From positions 274,861 through 338,860 of the forward strand of contig NZ_NPKN01000004.1 in the NCBI RefSeq assembly GCF_008329435.1: a DNA stretch of 64,000 nt, given 5' to 3'. The translations under genes and the position numbers were made by a program. Position 1 is the first letter of the stretch. Each line of letters opens with the position of its first letter. The notes beneath the pieces were generated by a model. That model did not search any database and had not been told where the DNA came from. It saw only the letters and a list, made by a program, of their open reading frames with translations. Origin of the DNA: Rhodanobacter sp. T12-5. Lineage in GTDB: Bacteria > Pseudomonadota > Gammaproteobacteria > Xanthomonadales > Rhodanobacteraceae. This document shows positions 1-8,078 of the stretch, piece by piece.

Positions 1-445
1 TCCACAAGGTCAGCGAACCCCAGCCGCAACCGAGTTCCAGGATCGACTGGCCGTTGGCCAGTTCGGCGCGCTCGCCGTACAGCCGCAGCATTGCCTCTTC
101 GGCCTCCTGCAGCGACTCGTCGCCGCGCGGGTAGTAGCAGCTGGAGTATTTCAGGCGTTTGCCCAGGCACAGTTCGAAGAACGCCGGCGGCAGCTCGTAA
201 TGCTGCGCGTTGGCGGCATCGGTATGGATCGCCACCGGGCTGTGCCGCAGCATCGCGATGCGCTCGGCATAGCGCGCGGCCTGGGCGTCGAGGCCGCCGG
301 CCTGTTCCTCGCGCAGGCGTTGCGCGCACAGCCGGCGAATGCCCTGGCGCAGCAGGGCATCGGGAAGTCGGCCGCGTTCGGCCATGCCCAGCAGGCCGGG
401 CGCAGGGCGCTCGCTGGCCAGTTCATGGGAAGCAACGGTGTTCAT
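1..445 (-). CDS. SAM-dependent methyltransferase, CFA-synthase-like (3' part outside window)
   Basis: The reading frame starts at an ATG at 445 and is still open at base 1, so only the first 148 residues are present. They contain a helical N-terminus, then the substrate-side stretch YELPPAFFELCLG and KYSSCYYP, which is typical of cyclopropane-fatty-acyl-phospholipid-synthase-like methyltransferases. The SAM motif I, LELGCGWGSLTLW, sits at the window edge. The start overlaps the stop of the upstream DUF1295 gene by 4 bp (ATGA), so the two are translationally coupled. It is the second CFA-like methyltransferase of this lipid operon. By context it may methylate membrane acyl chains, possibly in a furan-fatty-acid-type pathway, but that role is inference. 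Confidence 0.85.
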   Translation of the reverse strand, partial: MNTVASHELASERPAPGLLGMAERGRLPDALLRQGIRRLCAQRLREEQAGGLDAQAARYAERIAMLRHSPVAIHTDAANAQHYELPPAFFELCLGKRLKYSSCYYPRGDESLQEAEEAMLRLYGERAELANGQSILELGCGWGSLTLW

Positions 446-1224
446 CGTTCAGTCCTCTTTGGAAACCATGGAATCAGCGTCGGCGTGCTGCGCTGGTAGT
501 CGCGATAGTCGTCGCCGCGGCTGCGCAACGCCTGCGCCTCGGTGTACGGCACGCCGCTGATCCAGCGCAGGAACACGTACATCACCAGCGGGCCGGACCA
601 GGCCAGCCAGGCGATCGGCGAACCGACGACAAGGCAGACATAGGCAAACCAGTGCAGCCACTCGAAGAAATAATTCGGGTGGCGCGAGTAACGCCACAGA
701 CCTTCGCGACAGGTGCGACCCTTGTTGGCCGGGTTGTTGCGGAAACCGGCCAGCTGCGCATCGGCGATCGCCTCGCCGATCACGCTGAGCAGCCAGATCG
801 CGGCTGCCGCGGACAGCCACCATCCGGACAGGTGCGGGTTGCGCGCCACTGCCACGAACGGCAGCGCGAACAGCACGATCAGCAAGGCCTGGAACTGGAA
901 GAAGGCGAAGAACTTCCACTGGCTGCCGTGCCAGTGGGCGCGCAGGTTCTGGTAGCGGCCATCCTCCGGCTCGCCGCGCACCCGTCGCCACAAATGGACG
1001 GCCAGACGGCTGCCCCACAGGCCACCGAGAACGGCCAGCAGCAGCCGCGCCCACGGCGTGCCGCTGCCGGTGATCGCCAGCAGCACGGCGCTGCCACCCA
1101 CGCCCGCGGCCCACAGCACGTCGACGATGCCGGCATTGGCGCGGCTGCGCTGCCAGCGCCAGCCCAGGCTCATCATGGCCGCCGCGAGCGCCCACACGAT
1201 CAGCAGTTGCCAGCAGGCATTCAT
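442..1224 (-). CDS. DUF1295 (steroid 5-alpha-reductase-like) membrane protein
   Basis: This 260-residue integral membrane protein has about six to seven hydrophobic segments. It carries the C-terminal signature of the DUF1295/isoprenylcysteine methyltransferase/steroid-reductase fold: GLWRYSRHPNYFFEWLHWF near residue 190, followed by YTEAQALRSRGDDYRDYQ. Family members reduce or modify lipid-like substrates in the membrane. The exact reaction here is unknown. The ATG at 1224 was chosen because it overlaps the upstream DUF2878 stop by 4 bp, and the gene's own stop overlaps the next start by 4 bp. It is therefore an internal gene of a tightly coupled operon with the CFA-like enzyme and the FAD oxidoreductase. 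DUF1295 genes are regular companions of RpoE-ChrR type loci, which fits the sigma/anti-sigma pair at 10.3-11.6 kb. Confidence 0.9.
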   Translation of the reverse strand: MNACWQLLIVWALAAAMMSLGWRWQRSRANAGIVDVLWAAGVGGSAVLLAITGSGTPWARLLLAVLGGLWGSRLAVHLWRRVRGEPEDGRYQNLRAHWHGSQWKFFAFFQFQALLIVLFALPFVAVARNPHLSGWWLSAAAAIWLLSVIGEAIADAQLAGFRNNPANKGRTCREGLWRYSRHPNYFFEWLHWFAYVCLVVGSPIAWLAWSGPLVMYVFLRWISGVPYTEAQALRSRGDDYRDYQRSTPTLIPWFPKRTER

Positions 1225-1781
1225 GCGGCATGCCCCCGTGCCGGCCGGGACGAAGCGGTCGTGCGCGACGACATCGAGACGCGCTTCGCCAGCCAGGCCA
1301 GCGCGGGGGTCGCCAGCGCCCAGCCGATGGCCAGCGCCAGCAAGCCGCGCCACGTCGGATCGGCAAAAGTCACCACGTGCCAGCCGCGTGCCGCGCCGAG
1401 ATAGGCCAGCGGACCGCCGAGAAGCCCCAGCAACGCCGCCAGCCACAGGCGGTTCTGCAGGTGGCGCAGCGACTGGCTGAAGGTCAGCGCAAAAGTCACC
1501 CACAATGCCAGGATCCATGCCGGTGCCAGCGCCAGCCCGGGCCAACCGCTGGCGTAGCTGGCCAGGCCGCAGCGGATCAGCGCGCTGTCGAACAGGAAGC
1601 CGAGCACCAGTGCGGCCGCGATCAGGCTGAGGTCGACGCGGACGTTGCGCGCCAGCAGCAGTTGCGCCCCGGCGTACACCAGCATGCCGAGCACGCCCGG
1701 CCAGACCAGGCCGTGGCCGGCACCGATCACCGCGGCGAACCAGACCGCCTGGTAGCCGAGCAGGCTGAGCCAGAAACTCAT
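1221..1781 (-). CDS. DUF2878 family membrane protein
   Basis: This 186-residue, strongly hydrophobic protein begins MSFWLSLLGYQAVWFAAVIGAGHG. It has about five predicted membrane spans and a basic, Ser/Arg-rich cytoplasmic tail. The arrangement matches the DUF2878 family of inner-membrane proteins, whose function is not established. The ATG at 1781 overlaps the CFA synthase stop (1778) by 4 bp, and its stop overlaps the DUF1295 start by 4 bp. Its position between a CFA-type enzyme and DUF1295 suggests a helper or scaffold role in modification of phospholipid acyl chains. That is inferred from gene order only. Confidence 0.8.
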   Translation of the reverse strand: MSFWLSLLGYQAVWFAAVIGAGHGLVWPGVLGMLVYAGAQLLLARNVRVDLSLIAAALVLGFLFDSALIRCGLASYASGWPGLALAPAWILALWVTFALTFSQSLRHLQNRLWLAALLGLLGGPLAYLGAARGWHVVTFADPTWRGLLALAIGWALATPALAWLAKRVSMSSRTTASSRPARGHAA

Positions 1782-3097
1782 ACCGGCAGCTCCACGTGGC
1801 GGCTGATCTCCGGCAGCAGCGCGGCGCGACGATTGCCGGGCTTGGCCAGCAGCAGTTGCGCCACGCCGATCGAGCGCTCGCGGAAGCCGCCCTCGCAGTA
1901 GGCCAGGTAGAACTCCCACAGGCGAATGAAGTGCTCGTCGAAACCCTGCGCGCGCACCTGCGCCAGTTCCGCCATGAAGCGTTCGCGCCAGGCCTGCAGC
2001 GTCAACGCGTACGAACTGGCGAAGTCCTCCAGCTGGATCAGGGCCAGGTCGCTGGTGCGGGTCTTCGCCGCCAGCAGGGCGTTGATCGACGGGATGAAGC
2101 TGCCGGGAAACACATGACGCTTGATGAAGTCGACCGACTTCAGCGCCTGCGCGTAGCGATGATCCTCGATGGTGATCGCCTGCAGCAGGGCCAGCCCGTC
2201 GGGTTTCAGCAGGGCACCCAATTTTTCGAAATAGACGTCCAGATACGGCGCACCGATCGCCTCGACCATCTCGATCGAGACCAGCTTGTCGTACTGCCCG
2301 TCGAGGTCGCGGTAATCCTCCAGCAGCAGTTCCACGTGCGCGCGCATGCCGGCGGCCGCGACGCGTTTGCTGGCCAGCGCATGCTGTTCGCGCGAGATCG
2401 TGGTGGTGGTGACATGGCAACCGTAATGCGTCGCCGCGTACAGCGCGAAGCCGCCCCAGCCGGTACCGATCTCGATCACCCGGTCGGTGGGCTGCAGGTC
2501 CAGCTTGCGGCAGATCCGTTCCAGCTTGCGCGCCGAGGCGGTCTCCAGCGTGTCGGCCGGATCGGTCCAGATCGCCGACGAGTACATCAGGTCGCTCGAC
2601 AGGAACAGGCCGAAGAAATCGTTGCCGAGGTCGTAGTGCGCTGCGATGTTGCGGCGGCTGCCGTTGCGGGTATTGCGGCGCAGCGCATGCCAGCCGCGCA
2701 TCGCCATGCCGCCGAGGCGGGCCAGCCCGCTTTCCAGCCCGTCGAGCAGGTCGCGGTTGCGCAGCAGCAGCTGGATCAGGCCGACCAGGGCTTGCCCCGG
2801 ACTTGATCCGGGGGCGTCGCACCGCCAGTGGCCGTCCATGTACGACTCGCCGGCACCGACGCTGCCGTTGCGCGCCACCGCGCGATAGAACTCGGGGTCC
2901 AGCACGTGCAGGTGGATCTGCAGGTCGGGATGCGCGCTGGCCGGATCGCCCAGCTCGACCGTGCCGCAGGCGTCCTTGAGCACCAGCCGGCCGTGGCGCA
3001 GTCCGCTCATCCGGTCGAGCAGTCGCTGGCGCAGGAAGCGGTCGATGGCGCCGAAGGGGGCGTTCCCGCCCGGGAGGGTGCTGCCGATGTCGTTCAT
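1778..3097 (-). CDS. cfa: Cyclopropane-fatty-acyl-phospholipid synthase family methyltransferase
   Basis: The 439-residue protein is a SAM-dependent enzyme that adds a methylene or methyl group to double bonds of phospholipid acyl chains at the inner membrane. An N-terminal lipid-binding domain (about residues 1-130) precedes the catalytic domain, with NIAAHYDLGNDFFGLFLS, LMYSSAIW and SAM motif I VIEIGTGWGGFALYA. Further CFA signatures follow (QAITIEDHRY, FIKRHVFPGSFIPS). The length is slightly above E. coli Cfa (382). In Rhodobacter the paralog co-regulated with RpoE-ChrR (CfaA) makes 11-methyl fatty acids on the way to furan fatty acids, and the operon here makes that alternative worth testing. 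It lies 18 bp downstream of DUF1365 and overlaps DUF2878 by 4 bp. Confidence 0.93.
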   Translation of the reverse strand: MNDIGSTLPGGNAPFGAIDRFLRQRLLDRMSGLRHGRLVLKDACGTVELGDPASAHPDLQIHLHVLDPEFYRAVARNGSVGAGESYMDGHWRCDAPGSSPGQALVGLIQLLLRNRDLLDGLESGLARLGGMAMRGWHALRRNTRNGSRRNIAAHYDLGNDFFGLFLSSDLMYSSAIWTDPADTLETASARKLERICRKLDLQPTDRVIEIGTGWGGFALYAATHYGCHVTTTTISREQHALASKRVAAAGMRAHVELLLEDYRDLDGQYDKLVSIEMVEAIGAPYLDVYFEKLGALLKPDGLALLQAITIEDHRYAQALKSVDFIKRHVFPGSFIPSINALLAAKTRTSDLALIQLEDFASSYALTLQAWRERFMAELAQVRAQGFDEHFIRLWEFYLAYCEGGFRERSIGVAQLLLAKPGNRRAALLPEISRHVELPV

Positions 3098-3115
3098 GTC
3101 AGGTCTCGGGACTCT

Positions 3116-3916
3116 TCAGTCCGGATCATGGGAATGCAGGGACGGATGGTCGTGGACGGGGTTGCGCTTCAGCCACAGGCGCAGCGCCTGCCAGTGGATC
3201 GCAGCCACCACCTGCGCGGTCATCAGCGGATAGCGCCACAGCACGCGCGCCAGCGACGCGCCGGTGAGCGGACGGCGTTGCAGGGTCAAGGTGGCGTCGA
3301 ACGTGCGCTGGCCGCCGCGGCTCACGTCCATGTGCACGCGCAGGTCGTCGCCCGGCACGGTGAAGCGCCAGTCGTATTCGCAGTCCATCGGCATGAACGG
3401 CGACACGTGGAAGGTCTTGGGAAAGCTCCAGTGAAGGCCGCGACCGAGTACCTGCGCGTTTTCGATCGGCAGCACGTACGCGTGGCGCTCCTTCCACGGC
3501 GTGTTGGTGATCTCGGCCACGACGGCCACCAGGGTCACGCCGTCTTCGGCGAAGCAGTAGTAGAAGCTGACCGGGTTGAACACCAGGCCGACATAACGCA
3601 GGTGGGTGAGCAGCCGGATCGGCCCGACCGGGCGATGGCCGGTGGCCTGTTCGACGCGCCGGCGTACCGCCTCGGCCAGCGGCAATTCGGTCGGGCCGAG
3701 ATAATCGCTGCGGCGGAACTGCGCCACGTTGCGATGTTCGCTGGACCACAGCCAGCGGTTCGCGAACACCTGCTCGACTTCGGCCAGGTCCAGATAGAGC
3801 TGGGCCATGCGGTAGTCGAACGCGTGCGCGTGCGGCGCATGCCGGCGATGGCGCACCACGCCCTCGTAAACCGCGCTGGCCAGTTGCAGTTTCGTGCTGG
3901 CGGGTTTCACGGTCAT
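3116..3916 (-). CDS. DUF1365 family protein
   Basis: This 266-residue protein is of the DUF1365 family, which almost always sits between an FAD amine-oxidase-like protein and a CFA-type synthase, as it does here. Conserved blocks visible are the N-terminal YEGVVRHRRHAPHAHAFDYR, the central LLTHLRYVGLVFNPVSFYYCF and KTFHVSPFMPMDCEYDWRF. The biochemical function is not settled. Homologues in the Rhodobacter RpoE-ChrR regulon are annotated as cyclopropane/cyclopropene fatty acid synthesis proteins. The ATG at 3916 gives a 4-bp ATGA overlap with the FAD oxidoreductase stop, so co-translation is likely. Confidence 0.9.
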   Translation of the reverse strand: MTVKPASTKLQLASAVYEGVVRHRRHAPHAHAFDYRMAQLYLDLAEVEQVFANRWLWSSEHRNVAQFRRSDYLGPTELPLAEAVRRRVEQATGHRPVGPIRLLTHLRYVGLVFNPVSFYYCFAEDGVTLVAVVAEITNTPWKERHAYVLPIENAQVLGRGLHWSFPKTFHVSPFMPMDCEYDWRFTVPGDDLRVHMDVSRGGQRTFDATLTLQRRPLTGASLARVLWRYPLMTAQVVAAIHWQALRLWLKRNPVHDHPSLHSHDPD

Positions 3917-5211
3917 GCCGCCAGCTCCTGCTTGTGCATTTCGAGCGGTTCGAGCGGGCCCCCGCCCAGCGGCCAGTGCACGCCGAGCGCCGCGGCCACT
4001 TCCACCGCGCTGCGCATGCCGTCTTCGTGGAAGCCCCAGCCCCAGTACGCGCCGGCAAACCAGGTGCGGCGCCAGCCCTGGATTTCGGCCTTGCGCACCT
4101 GCGCGTTGACCGCGGCCTGGGTGTAGACCGGATGCTGGTAGCGCATGCGCGCCAGCACCTTTTCCGGGTCGATTGCCGCTGTGCGGTTGAGCGTGACCAC
4201 GAACGGTTCGGGCGAGTCGATGCCCTGCAGCAGGTTCATGCAGTAGCTGACCGTGCAAGCGGCATCGGGATCGCGCGGCAGCCAGGCGTTCCACGCGGCC
4301 CACGCCTTGCGCCGGCGCGGCAGCACGCTGGCGTCGGTATGCAGCACGGTGTCGTTGGCCTGGTAGGTCATCGCGCCGAGGATCGTTTTCTCGCGCTCGT
4401 TCGCGTCGGCGAGCAGGGCCAGCGACTGGTCGCTGTGGCAGGCCAGCACGATCTGCTCGAAGCGCTCGCTGCCGGCGGCGCTGTCCACCTCGACCCCGTC
4501 GTGGTGGCGGCGAATCGAGAACACCGGGCAGTTCAGCCGCTCGTGCACCGGCCAGTGCGCGCGCAACGCGGCCACATAGGTCGACGAGCCGCCCTGAACC
4601 ACGCGCCACTGTGGCCGGTCGCTGAGCTGCAGCATCTGGTGGTTGGCCATGAACTGCACCAGGTAGCGCGCCGGAAACTTGAGGATCTGCGTGGGCGGCG
4701 ACGACCACAGCGCCGACGCCATCGGGATCAGGTGCTCGTCGCGAAACGCCGCGCCGTAGCCATGCTGGCCGAGGTAGTCGCCCAGCGTGGTCATGTCGTC
4801 ACGCTGCAGCAGCAGCGCCGGGGCCTCGCGGTAGAAGCGGGCGAGGTCGCGCACCATGCCCAGGAAGCGCGGCGACAGCAGGTTGCGGCGCTGGCAGAAC
4901 AGCGTATCCAGCGTGGCTGCGTTGTACTCCAGCCCGCTCGCTTCGCTGTGCACCGAGAAGCTCATCGTGGTCGGCTGCGAGGCCACGCCCAGCTGCGCGA
5001 ACATCCGCGTCAGCAGCGGGTAGTGCGCCGGGTTGTGCACGATGAAGCCGCTGTCGATGCGATGGCGCCGGTCGGCCTGTTCCACCTCATGCGTATGCGT
5101 GTGCCCGCCGAAATAGCTGTTCGCCTCGAACAGGGTCACGTCATGCTTGCGCGACAGCAGCCACGCCGAGGCCAGCCCCGCGATGCCCGATCCGACCACG
5201 GCGATGCGCAT
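3913..5211 (-). CDS. FAD-dependent oxidoreductase (flavin amine-oxidase family)
   Basis: The 432-residue protein starts with a dinucleotide-binding motif, MRIAVVGSGIAGLASAWLL, followed by the ribose-binding acidic residue in VTLFEA. It is the NAD(P)/FAD amine-oxidase-like enzyme of the DUF1365-CFA operon. Family members act on lipid or amine substrates. The conserved neighbourhood argues for oxidation or desaturation of modified acyl chains rather than amines. The start lies 3 bp downstream of the desaturase stop (5215-5217), and the 3' end overlaps DUF1365 by 4 bp. In Rhodobacter the homologous gene belongs to the singlet-oxygen regulon. The substrate in this organism is inferred. Confidence 0.9.
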   Translation of the reverse strand: MRIAVVGSGIAGLASAWLLSRKHDVTLFEANSYFGGHTHTHEVEQADRRHRIDSGFIVHNPAHYPLLTRMFAQLGVASQPTTMSFSVHSEASGLEYNAATLDTLFCQRRNLLSPRFLGMVRDLARFYREAPALLLQRDDMTTLGDYLGQHGYGAAFRDEHLIPMASALWSSPPTQILKFPARYLVQFMANHQMLQLSDRPQWRVVQGGSSTYVAALRAHWPVHERLNCPVFSIRRHHDGVEVDSAAGSERFEQIVLACHSDQSLALLADANEREKTILGAMTYQANDTVLHTDASVLPRRRKAWAAWNAWLPRDPDAACTVSYCMNLLQGIDSPEPFVVTLNRTAAIDPEKVLARMRYQHPVYTQAAVNAQVRKAEIQGWRRTWFAGAYWGWGFHEDGMRSAVEVAAALGVHWPLGGGPLEPLEMHKQELAA

Positions 5212-5214
5212 GGC

Positions 5215-6222
5215 CTAGCTCCTCGCCCTGGCCAGCACCCAGGCGGGCACCGGCTTCAGCCCGCGCACCAGACCCAGCATCGACATCAGTTTCAGGCCGT
5301 ACCAGGTCAGGTCCACTTCCCACCAACGGAAACCCTGGCGGCTGGAGCCGGGGAAGAAGTGATGGTTGTTGTGCCAGCCTTCGCCGAACGTGAGCAGGGC
5401 CAGCCACACGTTGTTGCGGCTGTCGTCCTTCGTCTCGAAACGGCGCCTGCCGAACCGGTGCGCCAGCGAGTTGATCGTCACGGTGGCGTGGAACAGCACG
5501 ATGGTGGAGACGAAGAACCCCCACACCAGCATCTGCCCGCCCGAGGTACCCAGCTGCGGCGCCACGCGCTGCAGCAGCGCGCCGAGCCCGTACATGGCTA
5601 CGGCCAGCAGTACCGGCACCAGCGTGTCGTAGCGATCCAGCACGCGCAGCTCCGGATACTTGGCCAGATCAGGCACCCGCGACAGGTCGGTGCGGAAATT
5701 GCGCGGGGTGAGGAACCAGCCGACATGGCTCCACAGGAAGCCGTGTACCCCCGGCGAATGCGGATCGGCAGGCGTGTCGGTGACGCGATGATGATGGCGA
5801 TGATGTGCCGCCCACCACAACGGCCCGCGCTGCACGCAGGAGGCGCCGATGGTGGCGAACACGAACTGCACCGCGCGCGAGGTCTGGAACGTGCGATGCG
5901 AGAAGTAGCGGTGATAGAAACCGGTGAGCGCGAACATGCGCAGCGCGTACAGCGCGGCCGCAACGATCAGCGCGACCGGCGATACGCCCACCAGGATCAC
6001 GCCCAGGCAGGCCAGGTGCATCGCCACGAACGGCGCCGCGCGCAGCCAGTCGATGCGGTCCTCGCGCGCCTCGTCCACTTCCACCGCGGCGCTGGTGTCG
6101 AACCAGCGCCGCACGCCGCGCATCAGCCACGAACGCCGCGGACTGGCACGATCGGCCATGCCGAGGGTCGAGGTGTCGAGCCGCTCAGGCGTTGCAATCA
6201 CGGGTGGATCGGGGAGGGTCAT
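5215..6222 (-). CDS. Acyl-CoA/phospholipid fatty acid delta-9-type desaturase
   Basis: This 335-residue membrane di-iron desaturase introduces a cis double bond in acyl chains using O2. All three histidine boxes of the stearoyl-CoA desaturase family are visible: HRYFSH, the HRHHH cluster followed by DTPADPHSP, and HNNHHFFPG near the C-terminus, set among four hydrophobic segments. The N-terminal 50 residues are polar and may be partly untranslated; a second in-frame ATG lies at MADRASPRR. It is the first gene of the minus-strand lipid run and diverges from tspO. Making unsaturated chains immediately upstream of a CFA-type enzyme that needs double bonds is biochemically consistent. Confidence 0.92.
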   Translation of the reverse strand: MTLPDPPVIATPERLDTSTLGMADRASPRRSWLMRGVRRWFDTSAAVEVDEAREDRIDWLRAAPFVAMHLACLGVILVGVSPVALIVAAALYALRMFALTGFYHRYFSHRTFQTSRAVQFVFATIGASCVQRGPLWWAAHHRHHHRVTDTPADPHSPGVHGFLWSHVGWFLTPRNFRTDLSRVPDLAKYPELRVLDRYDTLVPVLLAVAMYGLGALLQRVAPQLGTSGGQMLVWGFFVSTIVLFHATVTINSLAHRFGRRRFETKDDSRNNVWLALLTFGEGWHNNHHFFPGSSRQGFRWWEVDLTWYGLKLMSMLGLVRGLKPVPAWVLARARS

Positions 6223-6388
6223 GGCAACCTGGCTGTCAGCGGTTCAGTGAGAGATACGCAGGAAGCGGCCCGCTGGATGCATGCGCCGGCAGCGCGCCGG
6301 CTTCACGTCGAATCACCGTCGTCCGTGCGATGAAGCGGATCCGGAACGCCGCCGTCCACGTACCCGGTCACACCAGCAGGAGATACGC

Positions 6389-6877
6389 ATGTCAGGCACC
6401 AGACAGATCATCGGACTGCTCGGCTGGCTGCTGCTCAGCTTCGCCGCCGCCGCGATCGGCGCGGCCGCCTCGATACAGGCCGCCGCCTTCTACCGGCAGA
6501 TGGCGCAACCTTCCTGGGCACCGCCCTCGTCGGTGTTCGGCCCGGTGTGGTCGCTGCTGTACGCGCTGATGGGTATCGCCGCATGGCTGGCCTGGCGCGA
6601 AGGCGGCTGGCGCCGCCAGCGCGGTGCGCTCGGGCTGTTCGTGCTCCAGCTGGCGGTCAATGCACTGTGGAGCTGGCTGTTCTTCGGCTGGCGGCAGGGC
6701 GCATGGGCGTTCGCCGACATCGTGCTGTTGTGGCTGTTGATCGCGGCCACCGTGGTCGCCTCCTGGCGCGTGCGGCCCTTGGCGGGCGCCCTGCTGCTGC
6801 CGTACCTGGCCTGGGTGAGTTTCGCCGCGGCGCTGAATTTCGCCGTATGGAAACTCAACCCGGGCTGGCTGGGCTGA
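6389..6877 (+). CDS. tspO: TspO/MBR family tryptophan-rich sensory protein
   Basis: This 162-residue, five-helix membrane protein of the TspO/peripheral benzodiazepine receptor family binds porphyrins and other tetrapyrroles. Family marks include MAQPSWAPPSSVFGPVWSLLYALMGIAAW, given here as MAQPSWAPPS and VFGPVWSLLYALMG, then LFVLQLAVNALWSWLFF and the C-terminal PYLAWVSFAAALNFAVW. The ATG at 6389 has an AGGAG ribosome site just upstream, and the longer upstream frame lacks support. It diverges from the desaturase across 166 bp. TspO proteins are linked to light- and oxygen-dependent porphyrin chemistry, which suits the photo-oxidative context, but co-regulation is not shown by sequence alone. 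Confidence 0.93.
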   Translation: MSGTRQIIGLLGWLLLSFAAAAIGAAASIQAAAFYRQMAQPSWAPPSSVFGPVWSLLYALMGIAAWLAWREGGWRRQRGALGLFVLQLAVNALWSWLFFGWRQGAWAFADIVLLWLLIAATVVASWRVRPLAGALLLPYLAWVSFAAALNFAVWKLNPGWLG

Positions 6878-7187
6878 GTTGCCCGGAGCCGTGCCCATGC
6901 ACCGCAAGCCGCTTCGGATGCGCGCCGAAGAACCATCCGGCTGGTCAGCGGAGCCGGCGACAAGACCATCGAACGAGCGGGACATCTTCGGGAAGGACCC
7001 ACTGCCCGCGCCCTTTTCCGCGATGCTCCTGCCAGGGCAAGAGGTTGAGCAACAGGTGTGGACCACACCTGCATGGTGAACGGATTCGCCTCGTCGTCGG
7101 AAAACTTTCACGCAGGCGCACGCATGCTGGGCTGATGTGAGCACTTCATGTTCACCGCAAGGCGAGTCGCGCGACAACCGCGGCTAT
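6878..7187. other. Intergenic stretch without a recognised gene
   Basis: About 310 bp between tspO and the duplicated GAF/GGDEF region. I see no protein with family features and no structured RNA. Short frames here lack ribosome sites and resemble background in GC-rich DNA. Confidence 0.5.
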
Positions 7188-8078
7188 TGAATTGCGCAAC
7201 GAGTGAAAAATCGCAAAATGGGTCATCAATCGAGTCGTTGCCGCATCCATGCGGCACACGCCCTGGGTGAGCCAAGGAGTTCGCATGTTCAGTACCGATC
7301 TCGCCTTGCCCGAGCGGCAGTCCATTGCCGACCCATCGTCGACGCTGGAAACCGTGTCTCGCCCTCTGCTGCGCGTGATCCAGCATCACCGGCATGGAAA
7401 CCAGTTTCGTGACCGCGATTGCCTGGGAAGCGCAGCGGCAGGACGTGCTGTTCAGCCTGAACACCGGGGAGTTGCAGATCGTCGAGAAAAGCCAGACCGA
7501 CTGGCGTGACTCGATTTGCCGCTCCATGTTCCTCGCAAGCCAGGCGGCCAGCATGGACGTGGGCGGCGACGTGGTGGCGACGGGCGACGCGCAGACAGCG
7601 GGCATCAAGAGCTTCGTGGCCGTGCCGATACTGAATTGCGCAACGAGTGAAAAATCGCACAATGGGTCATCAATCGAGTCGTTGCCGCATCCATGCAGCA
7701 CACGCCTTGGGTGAGCCAAGGAGTTCGCATGTCCAGTACCGATCTCGCCTTGCCCGAGCCGCAGTCCAGCGCCGACCCATCGTCGGCGCTGGAAACCGTG
7801 TCTCGCCCTCTGCTGCGCGTGATCCAGCACATCACCGGCATGGAAACCAGTTTCGTGACCGCGATTGACTGGGAGGCGCAGCGGCAGGACGTGCTGTTCA
7901 GCCTGAACACCGGGGAGTTGCAGATCGTCGAGAAAAGCCAGACCGACTGGCGTGACTCGATGTGCCGCTCCATGTTCCTCGCCGGCCAGGCGGCCAGCAT
8001 GGACGTGGGCGGCGACGTGGTGGCGACCGGCGCCGCGCAGGCAGCGGGCATCAAGAGCTTCGTGGCCGTGCCGATCCT
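7188..8078 (+). repeat. Tandem direct duplication (about 444 bp) of the 5' part of a GAF-GGDEF gene
   Basis: The segment beginning TGAATTGCGCAACGAGTG at 7188 recurs at 7632, and the two copies stay highly similar for about 445 bp each. They cover the upstream region, ribosome site and GAF-encoding part. The offset is 444 bp up to about 7385 and 446 bp after it, because copy 1 lacks two bases. Copy 1 ends exactly where copy 2 begins, in the middle of the codons for FVAVPIL. Confidence 0.93.
7285..7632 (+). pseudogene. Truncated, frameshifted copy of the GAF domain of the adjacent diguanylate cyclase
   Basis: The copy starts with the same ribosome site (CCAAGGAG) and ATG as the intact gene at 7729, and encodes MFSTDLALPERQS in place of MSSTDLALPEPQS. 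A 2-bp deletion near 7385 (CAGCATCACC here, CAGCACATCACC in the intact copy) shifts the frame after residues VIQH, giving a nonsense tail that stops at 7509. The original frame is readable again from 7394 (METSFVTAIAWEAQ) to FVAVPIL, where the copy breaks off into the second repeat. It has no GGDEF domain. It is best read as a decayed duplicate. Whether the 7394 frame is translated as a small free GAF fragment is unknown. Confidence 0.85.
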
